Positions 18,915 to 27,810 of a DNA stretch of 64,000 bases are shown here, in pieces (positions within the stretch are counted from its first letter, which is position 1; each line of letters begins with the position of its first letter). Under the pieces are notes generated by a model. The model had not been told where the DNA came from and ran no database searches. It was given only the letters and a program-made list of their open reading frames with translations. The position numbers were made by a program, and so were the translations under genes. Source of the DNA: Candidatus Aramenus sp. CH1 (GTDB lineage: Archaea > Thermoproteota > Thermoprotei_A > Sulfolobales > Sulfolobaceae); assembly GCA_022678445.1 (NCBI GenBank), contig JALBWU010000007.1:1-64000 (forward strand), read 5' to 3'.

Positions 18915-20234
18915 TTACTTTGGTACGTCCTTCTTGTACCACTTGACTCTCTCTGGAACCGAGATGTAGAAGTCAATCTTCCTGTGAGGAGTGTACAGGT
19001 ACTGTGGCTGAGCCTTGCCTTCTCTCAAGTCGGAAAGATACTGGATGAACTTCTCCTTGTAGTCGTCTACTGGTACTCCTATCTTCCTCAGGAAGCCCTC
19101 CACATCAGTTGCGTGCCAGTGTATCTGGGCAATGGTGTATGGGTCAGCTCCCATAACTATTGCGGCAAACTGGGCGTCTGCCAACACGGGGAGGTTGTAG
19201 TTGAAACCGTGGGCCTTTCCAGCCCACTGGCTCTTGTCCAAGGTAGTTACACATCCGGTGTCGGAGGTGACGAACACGTCAGCGTGAGCCTCCTCAACTG
19301 CGGGGATGACCTTCTTGAACAGGGCAAAGCTCCTGGAGAACTCCCTCTCTGTCAGGATGTGCCTAAAGCCGAAACCACAGCAGTCCCACCAAGTTGAGTA
19401 GTCAACTAACTTGGCGCCGAAGTTCTGAACAGTACCGCTCGGGGCTGCAGGCCTCCTACCTTGCCATACCTCTGGGTCGTAAATTGTGTCCTCTGGGACT
19501 AGCTTGTAAACGTGGCATGGGGTGTGAACTGCGACCTTTACGTTGCTCAAGTCGTACTTCTTCTGCTGGGCCGCCTTCTTGCTCATTGTGTACAACCACT
19601 CGGAGTAGTGAACTACCTCTTCCGGCACTACGATGTCCATGTCGAGCTTCCTCATAATTGGCCTCAGCTTCTCCCTTATCTCCTTATGTAGGATGATCAT
19701 GTTTCTTACTTCCTTGTAGTGCCCAAAGGAAGTACCGCAGTGGATCAAGGGGAAGTAGCCAGTCTCGTAAGCCCTCCACATGTTCCTTACGTAAACTCCA
19801 GCTAGGGCGACTGGGTTAGAAGCTCCGGAGGCGTGATAGTTCCAGCCAGTACAGGAGGTCTGATGTGGTTCATCTAAGTAGTCAATTTCCATCTTATTCA
19901 TCATCCAGAACACGGAGGTCGGGTAGCCAGGGATGTGACCACATTGCCCACAGCTTTTATGGTGCCATAACTTGTTAGTTGGAATTGTCTTGGGTATTCC
20001 ATTCAAGCTCTGCATCTTAACTGGGTTGTTGTAGGGCTTTATGTGGTGTACTATGATCTCTCCTTTGTCCTCTAGCTTGTACAACTCCTCTTTTACGTGC
20101 TGTAGGCCGTGGGGAGTGCTGTACCTATAGATAATCCTCTGGTACACTTCGTTCCAGTCCATTGTGTCCGCCATCGGGAAGGCATTCTGCAACTCCTCCT
20201 GTAACTTCTTATCTACTTGTTCTTGTTCACTCAT
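18915..20234 (-). CDS. hdrB1: sHdr complex subunit B1 (divergent CCG-domain protein)
   Basis: 439 residues, longer than HdrB2. The C-terminal CCG region has C240, C285-C286 (WWDCCGFGF) and C328 (DTGCVTT), with only one Cys where the canonical motif has C-x-x-C. The N-terminal region has C95, C98, C128 (SCTGW rather than CCG) and C166, so the first site is strongly altered. Such divergence is a feature of sHdrB1 compared with methanogen HdrB. It should form one of the two catalytic-type centres of the complex. A 114-base AT-rich gap separates it from hdrC1, with TATA-like AAAAACTTTA at 20271-20280. Confidence 0.9.
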   Translation of the reverse strand: MSEQEQVDKKLQEELQNAFPMADTMDWNEVYQRIIYRYSTPHGLQHVKEELYKLEDKGEIIVHHIKPYNNPVKMQSLNGIPKTIPTNKLWHHKSCGQCGHIPGYPTSVFWMMNKMEIDYLDEPHQTSCTGWNYHASGASNPVALAGVYVRNMWRAYETGYFPLIHCGTSFGHYKEVRNMIILHKEIREKLRPIMRKLDMDIVVPEEVVHYSEWLYTMSKKAAQQKKYDLSNVKVAVHTPCHVYKLVPEDTIYDPEVWQGRRPAAPSGTVQNFGAKLVDYSTWWDCCGFGFRHILTEREFSRSFALFKKVIPAVEEAHADVFVTSDTGCVTTLDKSQWAGKAHGFNYNLPVLADAQFAAIVMGADPYTIAQIHWHATDVEGFLRKIGVPVDDYKEKFIQYLSDLREGKAQPQYLYTPHRKIDFYISVPERVKWYKKDVPK

Positions 20235-20348
20235 GTATATACCCCTATAACTCTGTAGACTTTTTAGAATAAAAACTTTACTTATTAAAGAAGCTATCTA
20301 ATAATTTAGATAATTAGAAAAGTTTTAGAATATGTGAAAAAAAGTAAA

Positions 20349-21185
20349 TTATAAGTCCAACCAGCTGTCCGGCAGCTCGTCCTCGTTTAGCTCGCCCTTC
20401 TGCCACTTCTCCTTGATCTCCTCGAGTTGGGCCTTCCTGTCCTCATATATGTCCATAATCATGTCGTATAGGTCTGGGTCGACCTTCTTTATGGAGTCCA
20501 TTACTCCGGACTCTATCATGATAGTCATCATCTCTACTGAGGTTTGAAGTGAGGGCTGCCAACCGACGTCAGTCCTTTGCATTAGGTCAACCGGGATTGC
20601 CTTCCTGTAGACGTCCATGTTCTTCGACTCCTCAACGGCTTGAGGACCCCAGTCTGGGAACGCCTCTGGCTGGATCATGTCTGGGGTAACTTGGTTCCCT
20701 AGGGTCATCACGGTGTAGAGGACCCTCCTGTAGGGCGCTAAGATCTCCTTAGCTGAGGGGAGCGCGAACTGGACTGCGTACTCCCTTAAGAGCATTATCA
20801 GCCCTGCTATCTCGTTGTTGAATGGACACCTCATGGAGCAGGTATAGCACTGAACACAAGCCCAAACCTTCTTATTTGTGAACTCCCAGATCTTGTCTGC
20901 TTCGTCCCTCATCATGTACTGGATCATTTCTCTGGGACCGAAATCGTAGAACTTTGCCGCGGGACAACCGGAAGTACATACTCCGCAGTTTAGGCATCCT
21001 CTCAAGTACTCGTTAAATCTGAAGTCAGACTTAACTGCCTGCCAAAATTTTATAGCTAACTCTCTCTCCTCTGGCTTTAGTGTGTCTAGATTCCTTACTT
21101 CCTCTGGTAAAGCCCCTTGCTCCGGATATGACATGTCTAGGAATCTTGGGTCGTCCGGTAACGACAATAATTTACTTTGTGACAT
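20349..21185 (-). CDS. hdrC1: sHdr complex subunit C1 (ferredoxin-like)
   Basis: 278 residues. Two [4Fe-4S] motifs: C64-x2-C67-x2-C70-x3-C74 and C110-x2-C113-x2-C116-x3-C120. Long helical C-terminal part rich in acidic residues. Partner of HdrB1 in electron transfer to HdrA. A TATA-like CTTATAAATT (21218-21227) precedes its start, so hdrC1 may head a transcript separate from tusA-dsrE2B, although all are on one strand. Confidence 0.92.
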   Translation of the reverse strand: MSQSKLLSLPDDPRFLDMSYPEQGALPEEVRNLDTLKPEERELAIKFWQAVKSDFRFNEYLRGCLNCGVCTSGCPAAKFYDFGPREMIQYMMRDEADKIWEFTNKKVWACVQCYTCSMRCPFNNEIAGLIMLLREYAVQFALPSAKEILAPYRRVLYTVMTLGNQVTPDMIQPEAFPDWGPQAVEESKNMDVYRKAIPVDLMQRTDVGWQPSLQTSVEMMTIMIESGVMDSIKKVDPDLYDMIMDIYEDRKAQLEEIKEKWQKGELNEDELPDSWLDL

Positions 21186-21273
21186 ATTTTCTACCGTATT
21201 AGAGTTGTAAGAAGTAACTTATAAATTTTCTTAAAAAATAAATAACTTAACTATAAAACTCGTAAGAGGATTG

Positions 21274-21516
21274 TTACTTAATTCTCTTAATTAATATCCT
21301 TGTAACCCCGCCCTGTTGCTGTATGTCGAGGATCTGGTGCCCAGTCCTCCTGGCCCACGCCTCTATGTCGGGCTTGGCAGCGGGGTCTGTAGCTAAGACC
21401 TCAAGCACTTCACCAACGCTTATCTGCTTAATGGCCTTCGCAGTCTCCATTACTGGCCCTGGACAGTACATCCCCTTTACATCTAGGGTTTTTGCGATCT
21501 TCACATCCTGCGCCAT
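21274..21516 (-). CDS. tusA: TusA sulfur carrier protein
   Basis: 80 residues. GMYCPGPVMETAKAI contains the CPxP motif with the sulfur-accepting Cys18. TusA carries persulfide or protein-bound thiosulfonate; in Metallosphaera the equivalent protein, also with Cys18, receives thiosulfate from DsrE3A. It lies 12 bases after dsrE2B on the same strand and 88 bases before hdrC1, the standard position for sHdr-linked TusA. Confidence 0.95.
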   Translation of the reverse strand: MAQDVKIAKTLDVKGMYCPGPVMETAKAIKQISVGEVLEVLATDPAAKPDIEAWARRTGHQILDIQQQGGVTRILIKRIK

Positions 21517-21528
21517 CCTACCTCACCT

Positions 21529-21951
21529 TCATATGAACAGCGTCATCCCGCCTGTTGCCCTGTCCAAGAAAGTTGCTACTCCCACCACTTCGTCGACGAA
21601 CGGGGCTAAGTCCTCCTTCTTGATCCCGAAGAACTCCATTGTGGTAGAGCAAGCGTAGACCTTGACCTCTCCTACCTCCTTCGCCTGCTCAACTAGCTGA
21701 TGCCACATGGGGAACTTCATCTCCTGCATCTTCTGCATCATCATTGGGCCCATCTGCTCGTAGTTCTTGTCGATCTGTGGCATCCCCTGCATTGCCCTCT
21801 TCGTAATGGCGTTTAGGCCCCAGAAGGTGAAAAACAGGTTAACCTCGTACCCTGCGGCTGCTGCACCACTAGCCAAAATTCCTACGGGCATTAACTTATC
21901 TATTGTTCCAGAGAATACGATTATTGATAGCTTCTTATTGCTACTTGACAC
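21529..21951 (-). CDS. dsrE2B: DsrE2B-like sulfurtransferase
   Basis: 140 residues, DsrE/DsrF fold. SIIVFSGTIDKLMPVGILASGAAAAG (split: SIIVFSGTIDKL, then ILASGAAAAG) and ACSTTMEFFGI, with the single conserved Cys101, are typical of the DsrE2 branch. No membrane helices, consistent with the archaeal B type rather than membrane-bound DsrE2A. Role in relay of sulfane sulfur with TusA is inferred from family and position. Divergent from dsrE3A across a 153-base AT-rich promoter region. Confidence 0.88.
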   Translation of the reverse strand: MSSSNKKLSIIVFSGTIDKLMPVGILASGAAAAGYEVNLFFTFWGLNAITKRAMQGMPQIDKNYEQMGPMMMQKMQEMKFPMWHQLVEQAKEVGEVKVYACSTTMEFFGIKKEDLAPFVDEVVGVATFLDRATGGMTLFI

Positions 21952-22104
21952 ACTTTAACACCAAAATAACATTAATCTCAAAAATATTTAAGCTTTGCGG
22001 TATTCTTAATTTTTTTAAAAAAAGTAAAAAAACCTTCGTCCTCATAGGTAAATATTTTTGATAAAAAATATAAGTAAGCTAAATTAATATAGTCTGGGGG
22101 AAAT
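21952..22104. promoter_or_regulatory. Divergent promoter region dsrE2B / dsrE3A
   Basis: 153 bases, very AT-rich. AAATATTTAAGC (about 21985-21996) is a TATA candidate for the minus-strand dsrE2B-tusA transcript, and AAAAAATATAAG (about 22064-22075) or AAATTAATAT (about 22080-22089) for the plus-strand dsrE3A transcript. GGGGGA five bases before the dsrE3A ATG is a weak ribosome-binding site. No clear operator repeat was seen. Confidence 0.5.
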
Positions 22105-22509
22105 ATGACCCAAACAACGGCTGAGTCGCAAGGACAAGAAGAGCAAAAGAAGAAAATATTAATAGTAGTAACGCACGGTCCAGAGGATCTAGACAGAACT
22201 TACGCCCCGCTCTTCATGGCGTCCATCGCTGCCTCCATGGAGTACGAGACCTCAGTGTTCTTCATGATAAAGGGACCGCTCCTGCTCTCAAAGAAGTGGC
22301 AAGAGGAAGAGAGGAAGAAGGGAGGCAACCCGTTCATACACTTCTTCGACATGGCAAGGGACAACGGAGTTAAGATGTATGTATGTGTACAGAGCCTAAA
22401 GGATATGTGCCACATGAACGAGTCTGACGTCGTAGACGGGATAGAGCTAGTGGGAGGGTCAACTCTCATAGACCTAACCTTGGACGCAGACAGAACGCTA
22501 TTCTTCTGA
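22105..22509 (+). CDS. dsrE3A: DsrE3A thiosulfate/sulfane-sulfur carrier
   Basis: 134 residues. After a hydrophilic 16-residue N-terminus comes a DsrE-fold domain with Cys94 (MYVCVQSL) and Cys102 (DMCHMNES); these match the two cysteines (93 and 101) of Metallosphaera DsrE3A, which binds thiosulfate and hands it to TusA. Heads the plus-strand arm of the sulfur cluster; the dihydrolipoamide dehydrogenase gene starts 5 bases after its stop, so the two are probably co-transcribed. Confidence 0.92.
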   Translation: MTQTTAESQGQEEQKKKILIVVTHGPEDLDRTYAPLFMASIAASMEYETSVFFMIKGPLLLSKKWQEEERKKGGNPFIHFFDMARDNGVKMYVCVQSLKDMCHMNESDVVDGIELVGGSTLIDLTLDADRTLFF

Positions 22510-22514
22510 TTAAC

Positions 22515-23843
22515 ATGAGGTATGACGCCGTCGTAATAGGCGGAGGGTCTGCGGGGTACGTAGTAGCTAGCGTGCTGGCCAGGAACGGGGTAAGGACAGC
22601 GGTAGTGGAGAAGAAGGCGTTTGGCGGGGTCTGCGTAAACTCCGGGTGTATTCCAAGCATTTTTTTGTCGGACATTTCTTTTCTCTCCTCTAGGTTGCAG
22701 GAGATAGGGTACTATAAGGGGCTTAACATCTCCGTGTCCCCAGGGGAGTTCTTTAAGAAGAGGGACGAGATAGTCCAGTACTTGTCTGAGGCGGGAAGAA
22801 AGCTGGTCGAGGACGCAGGGGCAGAAGTGTACATGGGCGAAGCGATTATTGAGGACAAGGGAAAGGTCTCAGTGGACGGCAAGACCTTAGAGTACGACAA
22901 ACTTGTCCTGGCGACAGGATCAGTACCGCTCCCCCCCAAGTACCCTGGCATAGACAGGGCAATAAGCGAAGACGAGGCTGTGAACTTGAGGAGCGTGCCC
23001 TCCAGCATGGTGGTTATAGGCGGAGGCTTCGCTGGGGTGGAGATAGCCCAGATATACGCAAGGCTGGGGGCAAAGGTGTCCCTCTTAACCAGGAGCAGGA
23101 TACTAAAGGAGTACGCGGAGGACGTTAGGAACGTGATAGCGGAGGCGTTGGACTGGGACGGAGTGGAGGTGAGAGAGAACGTAGAGGTGAGGGAAGTTAA
23201 GGACGAAAGGGTCGTGACAAATAAGGGCGTATTTGAGGGAGAGGTAGTAGTATACGCCACGGGGAGGAGCCCGGCTTTCCCCAAGGGCATGGAGAGATTG
23301 GAGCTCATAAGCTCCGAGAACGGGATTTGCGTGAACAGAAGGATGGAGACTTCCAACCCAAAGGTGTACGCTGTTGGGGACGTTGTTAACAAGAGGAAGA
23401 AGGTAGCCCACACGGCAATGCTGGAGGGGATAGTTGCAGGTCTAAATGCTTTGGGGGCAATGGAGGAAGTGGATTACCTCCACGTCCCGCAGGTGATCTA
23501 CACGGACCCGCAGGTGGGGATAGTGGGCGACTTCAACTTGGCCGTCAGGACTGAGAAGTTCCCGTTCTCAGCAACAAGTAGGGCGATGGTGAGCGGGTTC
23601 AGAGAAGGGTACGTCAAGCTGGGAGCAGACGAGGACGGAAAGGTGGTCTACGGCGAGGTAGTGTCAAACGTGGCTGAGGAGATAGTGAACGCCATATCGT
23701 TGGCCATAAGGGCTGGGATGACGGTGAAGGATCTAGCTATGACCGCCCTTGTCCACCCCTCGCTCTCGGAGGCTATAGTCAATGCAGCAAGAAGCTTCTA
23801 TAACCTAGACGTGGATAGGTTTAGGAGGATGAAAAATGATTGA
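22515..23843 (+). CDS. sHdr-associated dihydrolipoamide dehydrogenase-like protein
   Basis: 442 residues. FAD motif GGGSAGYVVA at residue 8, redox-active GGVCVNSGCIPS (C-x4-C), NAD motif GGGFAGVEIA, FAD motif AVGDV, and C-terminal HPSLSEAI with the catalytic His and Glu. It resembles the flavoprotein encoded with DsrE3A in sHdr clusters, expected to reoxidise or reduce a lipoate-binding protein that delivers sulfur to sHdr. No GcvH-like LbpA gene is present in this window, so that partner must be encoded elsewhere. Overlaps the next gene by 8 bases. Confidence 0.9.
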   Translation: MRYDAVVIGGGSAGYVVASVLARNGVRTAVVEKKAFGGVCVNSGCIPSIFLSDISFLSSRLQEIGYYKGLNISVSPGEFFKKRDEIVQYLSEAGRKLVEDAGAEVYMGEAIIEDKGKVSVDGKTLEYDKLVLATGSVPLPPKYPGIDRAISEDEAVNLRSVPSSMVVIGGGFAGVEIAQIYARLGAKVSLLTRSRILKEYAEDVRNVIAEALDWDGVEVRENVEVREVKDERVVTNKGVFEGEVVVYATGRSPAFPKGMERLELISSENGICVNRRMETSNPKVYAVGDVVNKRKKVAHTAMLEGIVAGLNALGAMEEVDYLHVPQVIYTDPQVGIVGDFNLAVRTEKFPFSATSRAMVSGFREGYVKLGADEDGKVVYGEVVSNVAEEIVNAISLAIRAGMTVKDLAMTALVHPSLSEAIVNAARSFYNLDVDRFRRMKND

Positions 23844-24174
23844 GGATTTCTTGGCAAAGAGGGGGTACTCCGTAGAGAAGCGGGGGGAAAAGCTCTCGGT
23901 AAACATGGGGGACTACTCGTTCACCATAGAGGGCAACGCGCTCGTCTTTCCAATACCTCTACCCACTGGGAGGGAGAGCCTAGACGACCTAGTTGCCATG
24001 GGCGTGAAGTACGCTAGGGCCTCCAGGCTAGTCCAAGGAATGGGGGAATCGGTGGAGTACAAGATAGAGGGGAGCACCCTCTTGGTGATCAAGAGGTTCC
24101 AGACGCGAGATGAGCTTGAAAAAAGGTTAATAAAAGCCGTGGAAGGAATAGAGTCATTGAGGTACTTCTTATGA
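23836..24174 (+). CDS. Hypothetical protein in sulfur cluster
   Basis: Not recognised. 112 residues, no cysteine, mixed beta-rich N-terminal half and helical C-terminus. It overlaps the flavoprotein gene upstream by 8 bases and the next gene by 4 (ATGA), so the dsrE3A arm appears to be a four-gene operon and this protein probably acts with them. Confidence 0.75.
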   Translation: MIEDFLAKRGYSVEKRGEKLSVNMGDYSFTIEGNALVFPIPLPTGRESLDDLVAMGVKYARASRLVQGMGESVEYKIEGSTLLVIKRFQTRDELEKRLIKAVEGIESLRYFL

Positions 24175-24713
24175 GTTACGACCCGGTAATAAGGCAGTAC
24201 TTGAACGCAATCAACGGGATAACCATAGAGTTCTGCAACGCAGAGGACTTCGTGGTGTCGCTAAAAAAGGAAGGGGTAACGCTTGAGGCTATCAGCTGTG
24301 AGAAGCCCACCATACGTGTAAGGAGGGGCAACAAGGTGTACTTCACTTACAGGGGAATACCGCAGATGAACGAGCTATGGCCCTTCTTAAACGCCTTAGT
24401 GAGGGTCTCCAACAACGTAGTACACTTGGACGAGAAGGAAAAGGAAATGGCTAAGGCCATAAGGGGTAACGTTAAGCTTTTCGTGACCCCGGACTGCACC
24501 AAGTGTCCTCTGGCAGCTGAACTACTCTACCAGTTACCGATAATTAACGATAACGTGGACCTAGAGGTAATAGACGTCAACGACTACCCAGACCTTGCAA
24601 AGAAGTTCAGGGTTATGAGCGTACCAAAGATAGTGCTTAACGAGAAGGCAGAGATCCCGGGTAGTTTCCCGCCTCACGTCCTACTTAAGATGATGGCAAA
24701 GTCCTCAAGCTAG
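24171..24713 (+). CDS. Two-unit thioredoxin-fold protein with CTKC active site
   Basis: 180 residues. The C-terminal 80 residues fit a thioredoxin/glutaredoxin unit: KLFVTPDCTKCPLAAEL has the active-site C-x-x-C, VDLEVIDVNDYPDLAKKF the following strand-helix, and VMSVPKIVL the cis-proline. The N-terminal 100 residues have the spacing of a second unit but no C-x-x-C, so it may be a degenerate relative of archaeal protein disulfide oxidoreductase. It could reduce persulfide or disulfide bonds in TusA, DsrE or sHdr proteins. End of the dsrE3A arm; 4-base tail overlap with the next gene on the other strand. Confidence 0.75.
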   Translation: MSYDPVIRQYLNAINGITIEFCNAEDFVVSLKKEGVTLEAISCEKPTIRVRRGNKVYFTYRGIPQMNELWPFLNALVRVSNNVVHLDEKEKEMAKAIRGNVKLFVTPDCTKCPLAAELLYQLPIINDNVDLEVIDVNDYPDLAKKFRVMSVPKIVLNEKAEIPGSFPPHVLLKMMAKSSS

Positions 24714-25024
24714 ACCAAGATGGCCTTTACTCCCATCTTCTCCGCTTCCTCCTTTACCTTCTCGTCCCCCACTACTAGGACTGCCTCTATGTCCTTAGCT
24801 ACAAGCAACGCTTCCGACTCGTATATGGACAAGTTAGAGACCTTAGATGGCTTGTGGGAGTACGCCCTCACCTTTGCCCCCAAGTCTAGGGCGAAGTCTA
24901 TGTCTATTTTGTTCTCTAACGCGTAACTCACGCCATAAGTAGTTATAATAACCTTCTCACCCTTAAACTTCTCTATTATTTCCCTCAGTTTCCCAAAAGC
25001 TGAGGGGGATACTACAATCGTCAC
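24710..25024 (-). CDS. Small hypothetical protein
   Basis: Not recognised. 104 residues from GTG 25024, alternating beta strands and helices with no cysteine. Its size and alpha/beta pattern would suit a small Rossmann- or PIN-like fold but no motif supports either. About 110 bases of AT-rich sequence separate it from the DUF1641 gene. Convergent with the thioredoxin-fold gene. Confidence 0.6.
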   Translation of the reverse strand: MTIVVSPSAFGKLREIIEKFKGEKVIITTYGVSYALENKIDIDFALDLGAKVRAYSHKPSKVSNLSIYESEALLVAKDIEAVLVVGDEKVKEEAEKMGVKAILV

Positions 25025-25152
25025 AAGTTAATGTTCCGCGTGCGAATTAAAAAATTACGTGCTTCCTACTACGTGCGCTCAGCTCAGATAAGTGTGGTTC
25101 AACTTCATAAAAGGTTATTTAACTTAAAAATATACATAATTGAGGAATACCT

Positions 25153-25950
25153 ATGTCAAACGTGGAAGACCCCCTAGAGGTGCTATTAAAGCCGGAAAAC
25201 TTGCAGAAAATAAACAAGTTCGTGCAAGCGCTTCCCACTGTGGAAAAGCTAGTTGACAAGATGGAGGAGTTGGACAAAAAGGGACAGCTTGACCTAGTAA
25301 TGAACCTCACAGACCAAGTACTCTCCATAGTTGACGCAGTGCAGAAGGCGGACTTGATAAACAGCTTGATAGCCTTTGGCATGGACCAGTTGCCGAAAGT
25401 ACAAGCTGTGTGGCCGTTGTTAGAGAAGCTCACCAGCGAGAGAGCACTGAACTTGATACAGCAGATGGACGTGGACGCAATGCTGAGCGCACTGGAGAAG
25501 CTCACACCAGTGATGCAGAAGCTCACCAGCGAGAGAGCACTGAACTTGATACAGCAGATGGACGTGGAGGGACTCCTCGGAGCGATGGAGACGGCGATGC
25601 CCTTGCTGAAGAAGCTCACCGACGAGAAGACCGTGAAGACGTTAATGCAGATGGACATAGACTCTATGATAGGAATGATGCAGAAGTTAGCTGAGTTGCA
25701 GAAGTCCGGCGTCATGGACAGGATGATGAAGCTGATGGACGTGATGGCGGATCCACAGTTCCTGGACACCATGCTGGGCGTTATGGAGAAGATGAGCAAG
25801 GCCATGAAGATGTGGGCAGCCGACTTACCAAACGTCAAGCCGGTTGGAGCCATGAGCCTGCTGAGATTGACTTCAGACAAGGATACCTCGTACGCCCTTG
25901 GCGTGATGACGTCACTGCTTAAGGCTACTGGGAAGGCCTTCAGAGAGTAA
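25153..25950 (+). CDS. DUF1641 protein with internal repeats
   Basis: 265 residues, entirely helical. Tandem units of about 31 residues centred on [16 protein letters not shown] occupy about residues 90-150, followed by the conserved DUF1641 C-terminal part ([16 protein letters not shown] and a [17 protein letters not shown] tail). DUF1641 proteins occur beside sulfide:quinone oxidoreductases and formate dehydrogenases in many thermoacidophiles; function unknown. Its nearness to the sHdr cluster fits a link to sulfur or quinone metabolism, but is only suggestive. Its 3' 39 bases overlap the HDAC-like gene on the opposite strand. Confidence 0.8.
   Translation: MSNVEDPLEVLLKPENLQKINKFVQALPTVEKLVDKMEELDKKGQLDLVMNLTDQVLSIVDAVQKADLINSLIAFGMDQLPKVQAVWPLLEKLTSERALNLIQQMDVDAMLSALEKLTPVMQKLTSERALNLIQQMDVEGLLGAMETAMPLLKKLTDEKTVKTLMQMDIDSMIGMMQKLAELQKSGVMDRMMKLMDVMADPQFLDTMLGVMEKMSKAMKMWAADLPNVKPVGAMSLLRLTSDKDTSYALGVMTSLLKATGKAFRE
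25424..25568 (+). repeat. 52-bp perfect direct repeat in DUF1641 gene
   Basis: Bases 25424-25475 recur identically at 25517-25568, offset 93 bases (31 codons). Both encode [16 protein letters not shown]. Perfect nucleotide identity implies recent duplication within the helical repeat region. Confidence 0.9.
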
Positions 25951-26931
25951 GTACGAGACAATACCCCTAACGTATTCTCTTTTTTCCTTGTCCTCAGTCT
26001 CTGGTTCTGTCCTTTCCCTTATTCCCTTAAGCCCCCTGACGAACTCCAACATGCAGTAGGCGGAGTACTCCCCGTAACCTCCTCCACCGTAGGAGACGAC
26101 CTTTGCCCCAACCTCCTTTGCCAACCTGCTTACCTTGTAACCAAGCAGGTTGTAGGAGTTGGAGGTCAAGTTAAGCGACTTGAGGCCGTCGTCCTTGTGG
26201 CCATCTACTCCAGCCAAAACCACGAGGTAGTCGGGCTTAAAGTCGTAAACTACGTCGAGGACCTTTAGGGCCTCCTGGAACGCGTCGTCCCCAGAGCCCA
26301 GGGGGAGTGTGACGTTGAAGTTTAGCCCCTTTCCCTCCTCAACACCCCTCTCGCTGTAGTGCCCAGTCCCCGGGAAGAACTTCCCGTCGTAGGCGAACAC
26401 GTTTACCTTTAACACCGATCTGTCGTAAAACAAGTACTGTAGGCCGTTGCCGTGGTGGGCGTCCACGTCGATGATGGCAACCCTTCCCTTTTCCTCTAGT
26501 AGCTTTACTGCAATAGCTATGTCGTTTACTGGGCAGAAGCCCATGGCCCTGTCAGGGAAGGCGTGGTGGAAGCCCCCAAGAGGTATGTAAATCCTGTCGA
26601 AGAACTTGGAGAGCTTGACCGCAGTCAGAGAGGCCCCCACTACCAGTAGGATGTCCTCCATCATCCCAGGATAGTGGATAGTGTCCCCGGAGTCGAGGAA
26701 GCCTATGTGAGGCTCTTGGCTCGCCCTCTCCAGCTTTTCCAAGTATTCCTTAGTGTGGACCATGGTCAACGCGTCCCTTGGTGCTGACTCTGGCCTCACG
26801 AAGATCACGTAGTCCTCGCACTTTACGAGTTCGTAGAACTTCCTTATCCTCGCCTTCGCCACATCCCTTATCATGGGGTGCGAAAAGGAGATCTCGCCAA
26901 ACCTATCGTCCCATATTACGGCAACTTCCAT
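25912..26931 (-). CDS. Histone deacetylase/acetylpolyamine amidohydrolase family protein
   Basis: 339 residues, full length for class II-type prokaryotic HDAC-like enzymes. Zn and catalytic motifs: [19 protein letters not shown] (charge-relay HH), [12 protein letters not shown] (D and H ligands), and [12 protein letters not shown] (third Zn ligand Asp). [16 protein letters not shown] is the terminal glycine-rich loop. Expected to deacetylate small acetylated amines or acetyl-lysine; Sulfolobales chromatin proteins are candidates but unproven. Start ATG 26931; the TATA-bearing gap to the divergent CoA-binding gene is 56 bases. Confidence 0.9.
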   Translation of the reverse strand: MEVAVIWDDRFGEISFSHPMIRDVAKARIRKFYELVKCEDYVIFVRPESAPRDALTMVHTKEYLEKLERASQEPHIGFLDSGDTIHYPGMMEDILLVVGASLTAVKLSKFFDRIYIPLGGFHHAFPDRAMGFCPVNDIAIAVKLLEEKGRVAIIDVDAHHGNGLQYLFYDRSVLKVNVFAYDGKFFPGTGHYSERGVEEGKGLNFNVTLPLGSGDDAFQEALKVLDVVYDFKPDYLVVLAGVDGHKDDGLKSLNLTSNSYNLLGYKVSRLAKEVGAKVVSYGGGGYGEYSAYCMLEFVRGLKGIRERTEPETEDKEKREYVRGIVSYLLSEGLPSSLKQ

Positions 26932-26987
26932 CTCTACTCATTTCTATAACAAGTATTTAAGGGAAAAATCCCTATTCTCTTGAGAGA

Positions 26988-27434
26988 ATGAGCGAAAACA
27001 AGATCCTCCAAGTGTTAAAGTTCAAGAACATCGCCACAGTCGGGTTCTCAAAGGACCCGACGAAACCCTCTCATCAAGTGCCCAAGTTCCTAATAGAGCA
27101 CGGCTACAACGTAATCCCCGTGAACCCCACGGTGGACGAGATCTTGGGCAGGAAGTCCTATCCCTCCATCATGCAAGTCCCAGATCAAATAGACGTGGTA
27201 CAAGTATTTAGGCCATCCTCCGAGGTCCCCAAGATAGTCCAAGAGGTAATAGAGAGGAAGAAGCAGAGAGGTGACGTAAAGGCAATCTGGCTCCAGGAAG
27301 GCATAAGGAACGACGAGGCAGCTAAGCTTGCGGAGGAGAACGGACTAATAGTTATACAAGATAGGTGCATGTACAAGGAGTACGTTAAGAAGATAATGGG
27401 GAAGACGCCGGAGCCACTGACTAATAAAAAGTAA
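26988..27434 (+). CDS. CoA-binding domain protein (YccU-like)
   Basis: 148 residues. [22 protein letters not shown] is the Rossmann CoA-binding start of the family (VGxSxxPxKxS), followed by [15 protein letters not shown] and ending in the segment [11 protein letters not shown] with a conserved Cys. Related to the CoA-binding domain of succinyl-CoA synthetase alpha; stand-alone members bind CoA but have no assigned reaction. Leaderless start likely. The HTH gene follows 43 bases later. Confidence 0.88.
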   Translation: MSENKILQVLKFKNIATVGFSKDPTKPSHQVPKFLIEHGYNVIPVNPTVDEILGRKSYPSIMQVPDQIDVVQVFRPSSEVPKIVQEVIERKKQRGDVKAIWLQEGIRNDEAAKLAEENGLIVIQDRCMYKEYVKKIMGKTPEPLTNKK

Positions 27435-27477
27435 AAAAACTAATAAATTTTTAAAGAAGCTTTCAGACTTTTTATTT

Positions 27478-27810
27478 ATGGAAAGCGTTATCAACGACAA
27501 GGAAAAGAGGCACAGCATCAAGTGTTGCTACAAACTTAGTGATACTGACGTAGATGTACTATTTAAGCTTATCGAGTTGAAAAGACCGGTCAGTTCTATG
27601 GAGCTCTCCAGCATCATGGGAGTGAGTAAGACGACAATAGAGGGAAGCCTAAAGAAGCTCATCCAAGTTGGCTTAGTGGAGAGGATAAAGAGGGACGAGA
27701 AGAAGGTGGGGAGGCCAAAGTTCGACTACTCAGTAACGGAGAACCTTTGGAGCAAAATAAGAAACGACTTGCAGGAATGCGCAAAGAGGATTAGCTCAGC
27801 AGCCGTTTAG
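27478..27810 (+). CDS. Winged-helix regulator with conserved cysteines (TrmB/MarR-like), paralogue 1
   Basis: 110 residues. Winged-helix core at about 25-85: [23 protein letters not shown] (recognition helix) and [20 protein letters not shown] (wing). Cys16, Cys17 at [10 protein letters not shown] and Cys101 at ECAK coincide with Cys25 and Cys110 of the paralogue at 28342-28716, with 84-85 residues between them, so a thiol-based sensing role is plausible. Probable regulator of the surrounding sulfur genes. TATA-like TTTTTAAAG is about 25 bases before the ATG. 15-base tail overlap with the TusA-like gene. Confidence 0.8.
   Translation: MESVINDKEKRHSIKCCYKLSDTDVDVLFKLIELKRPVSSMELSSIMGVSKTTIEGSLKKLIQVGLVERIKRDEKKVGRPKFDYSVTENLWSKIRNDLQECAKRISSAAV

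Noticed and set aside
19870-19915. Second C/D box-like sequence (ATGATGA, 12 bases, TTGA) on the minus strand
   Set aside because: Lies within coding sequence of hdrB1 (residues MMNKMEIDY), has no D box at the right distance and no obvious rRNA target.
23836-24713. Lipoate-binding protein LbpA
   Set aside because: Neither gene has the GcvH-like fold pattern or a lipoyl-lysine motif; no LbpA gene is visible in the window.
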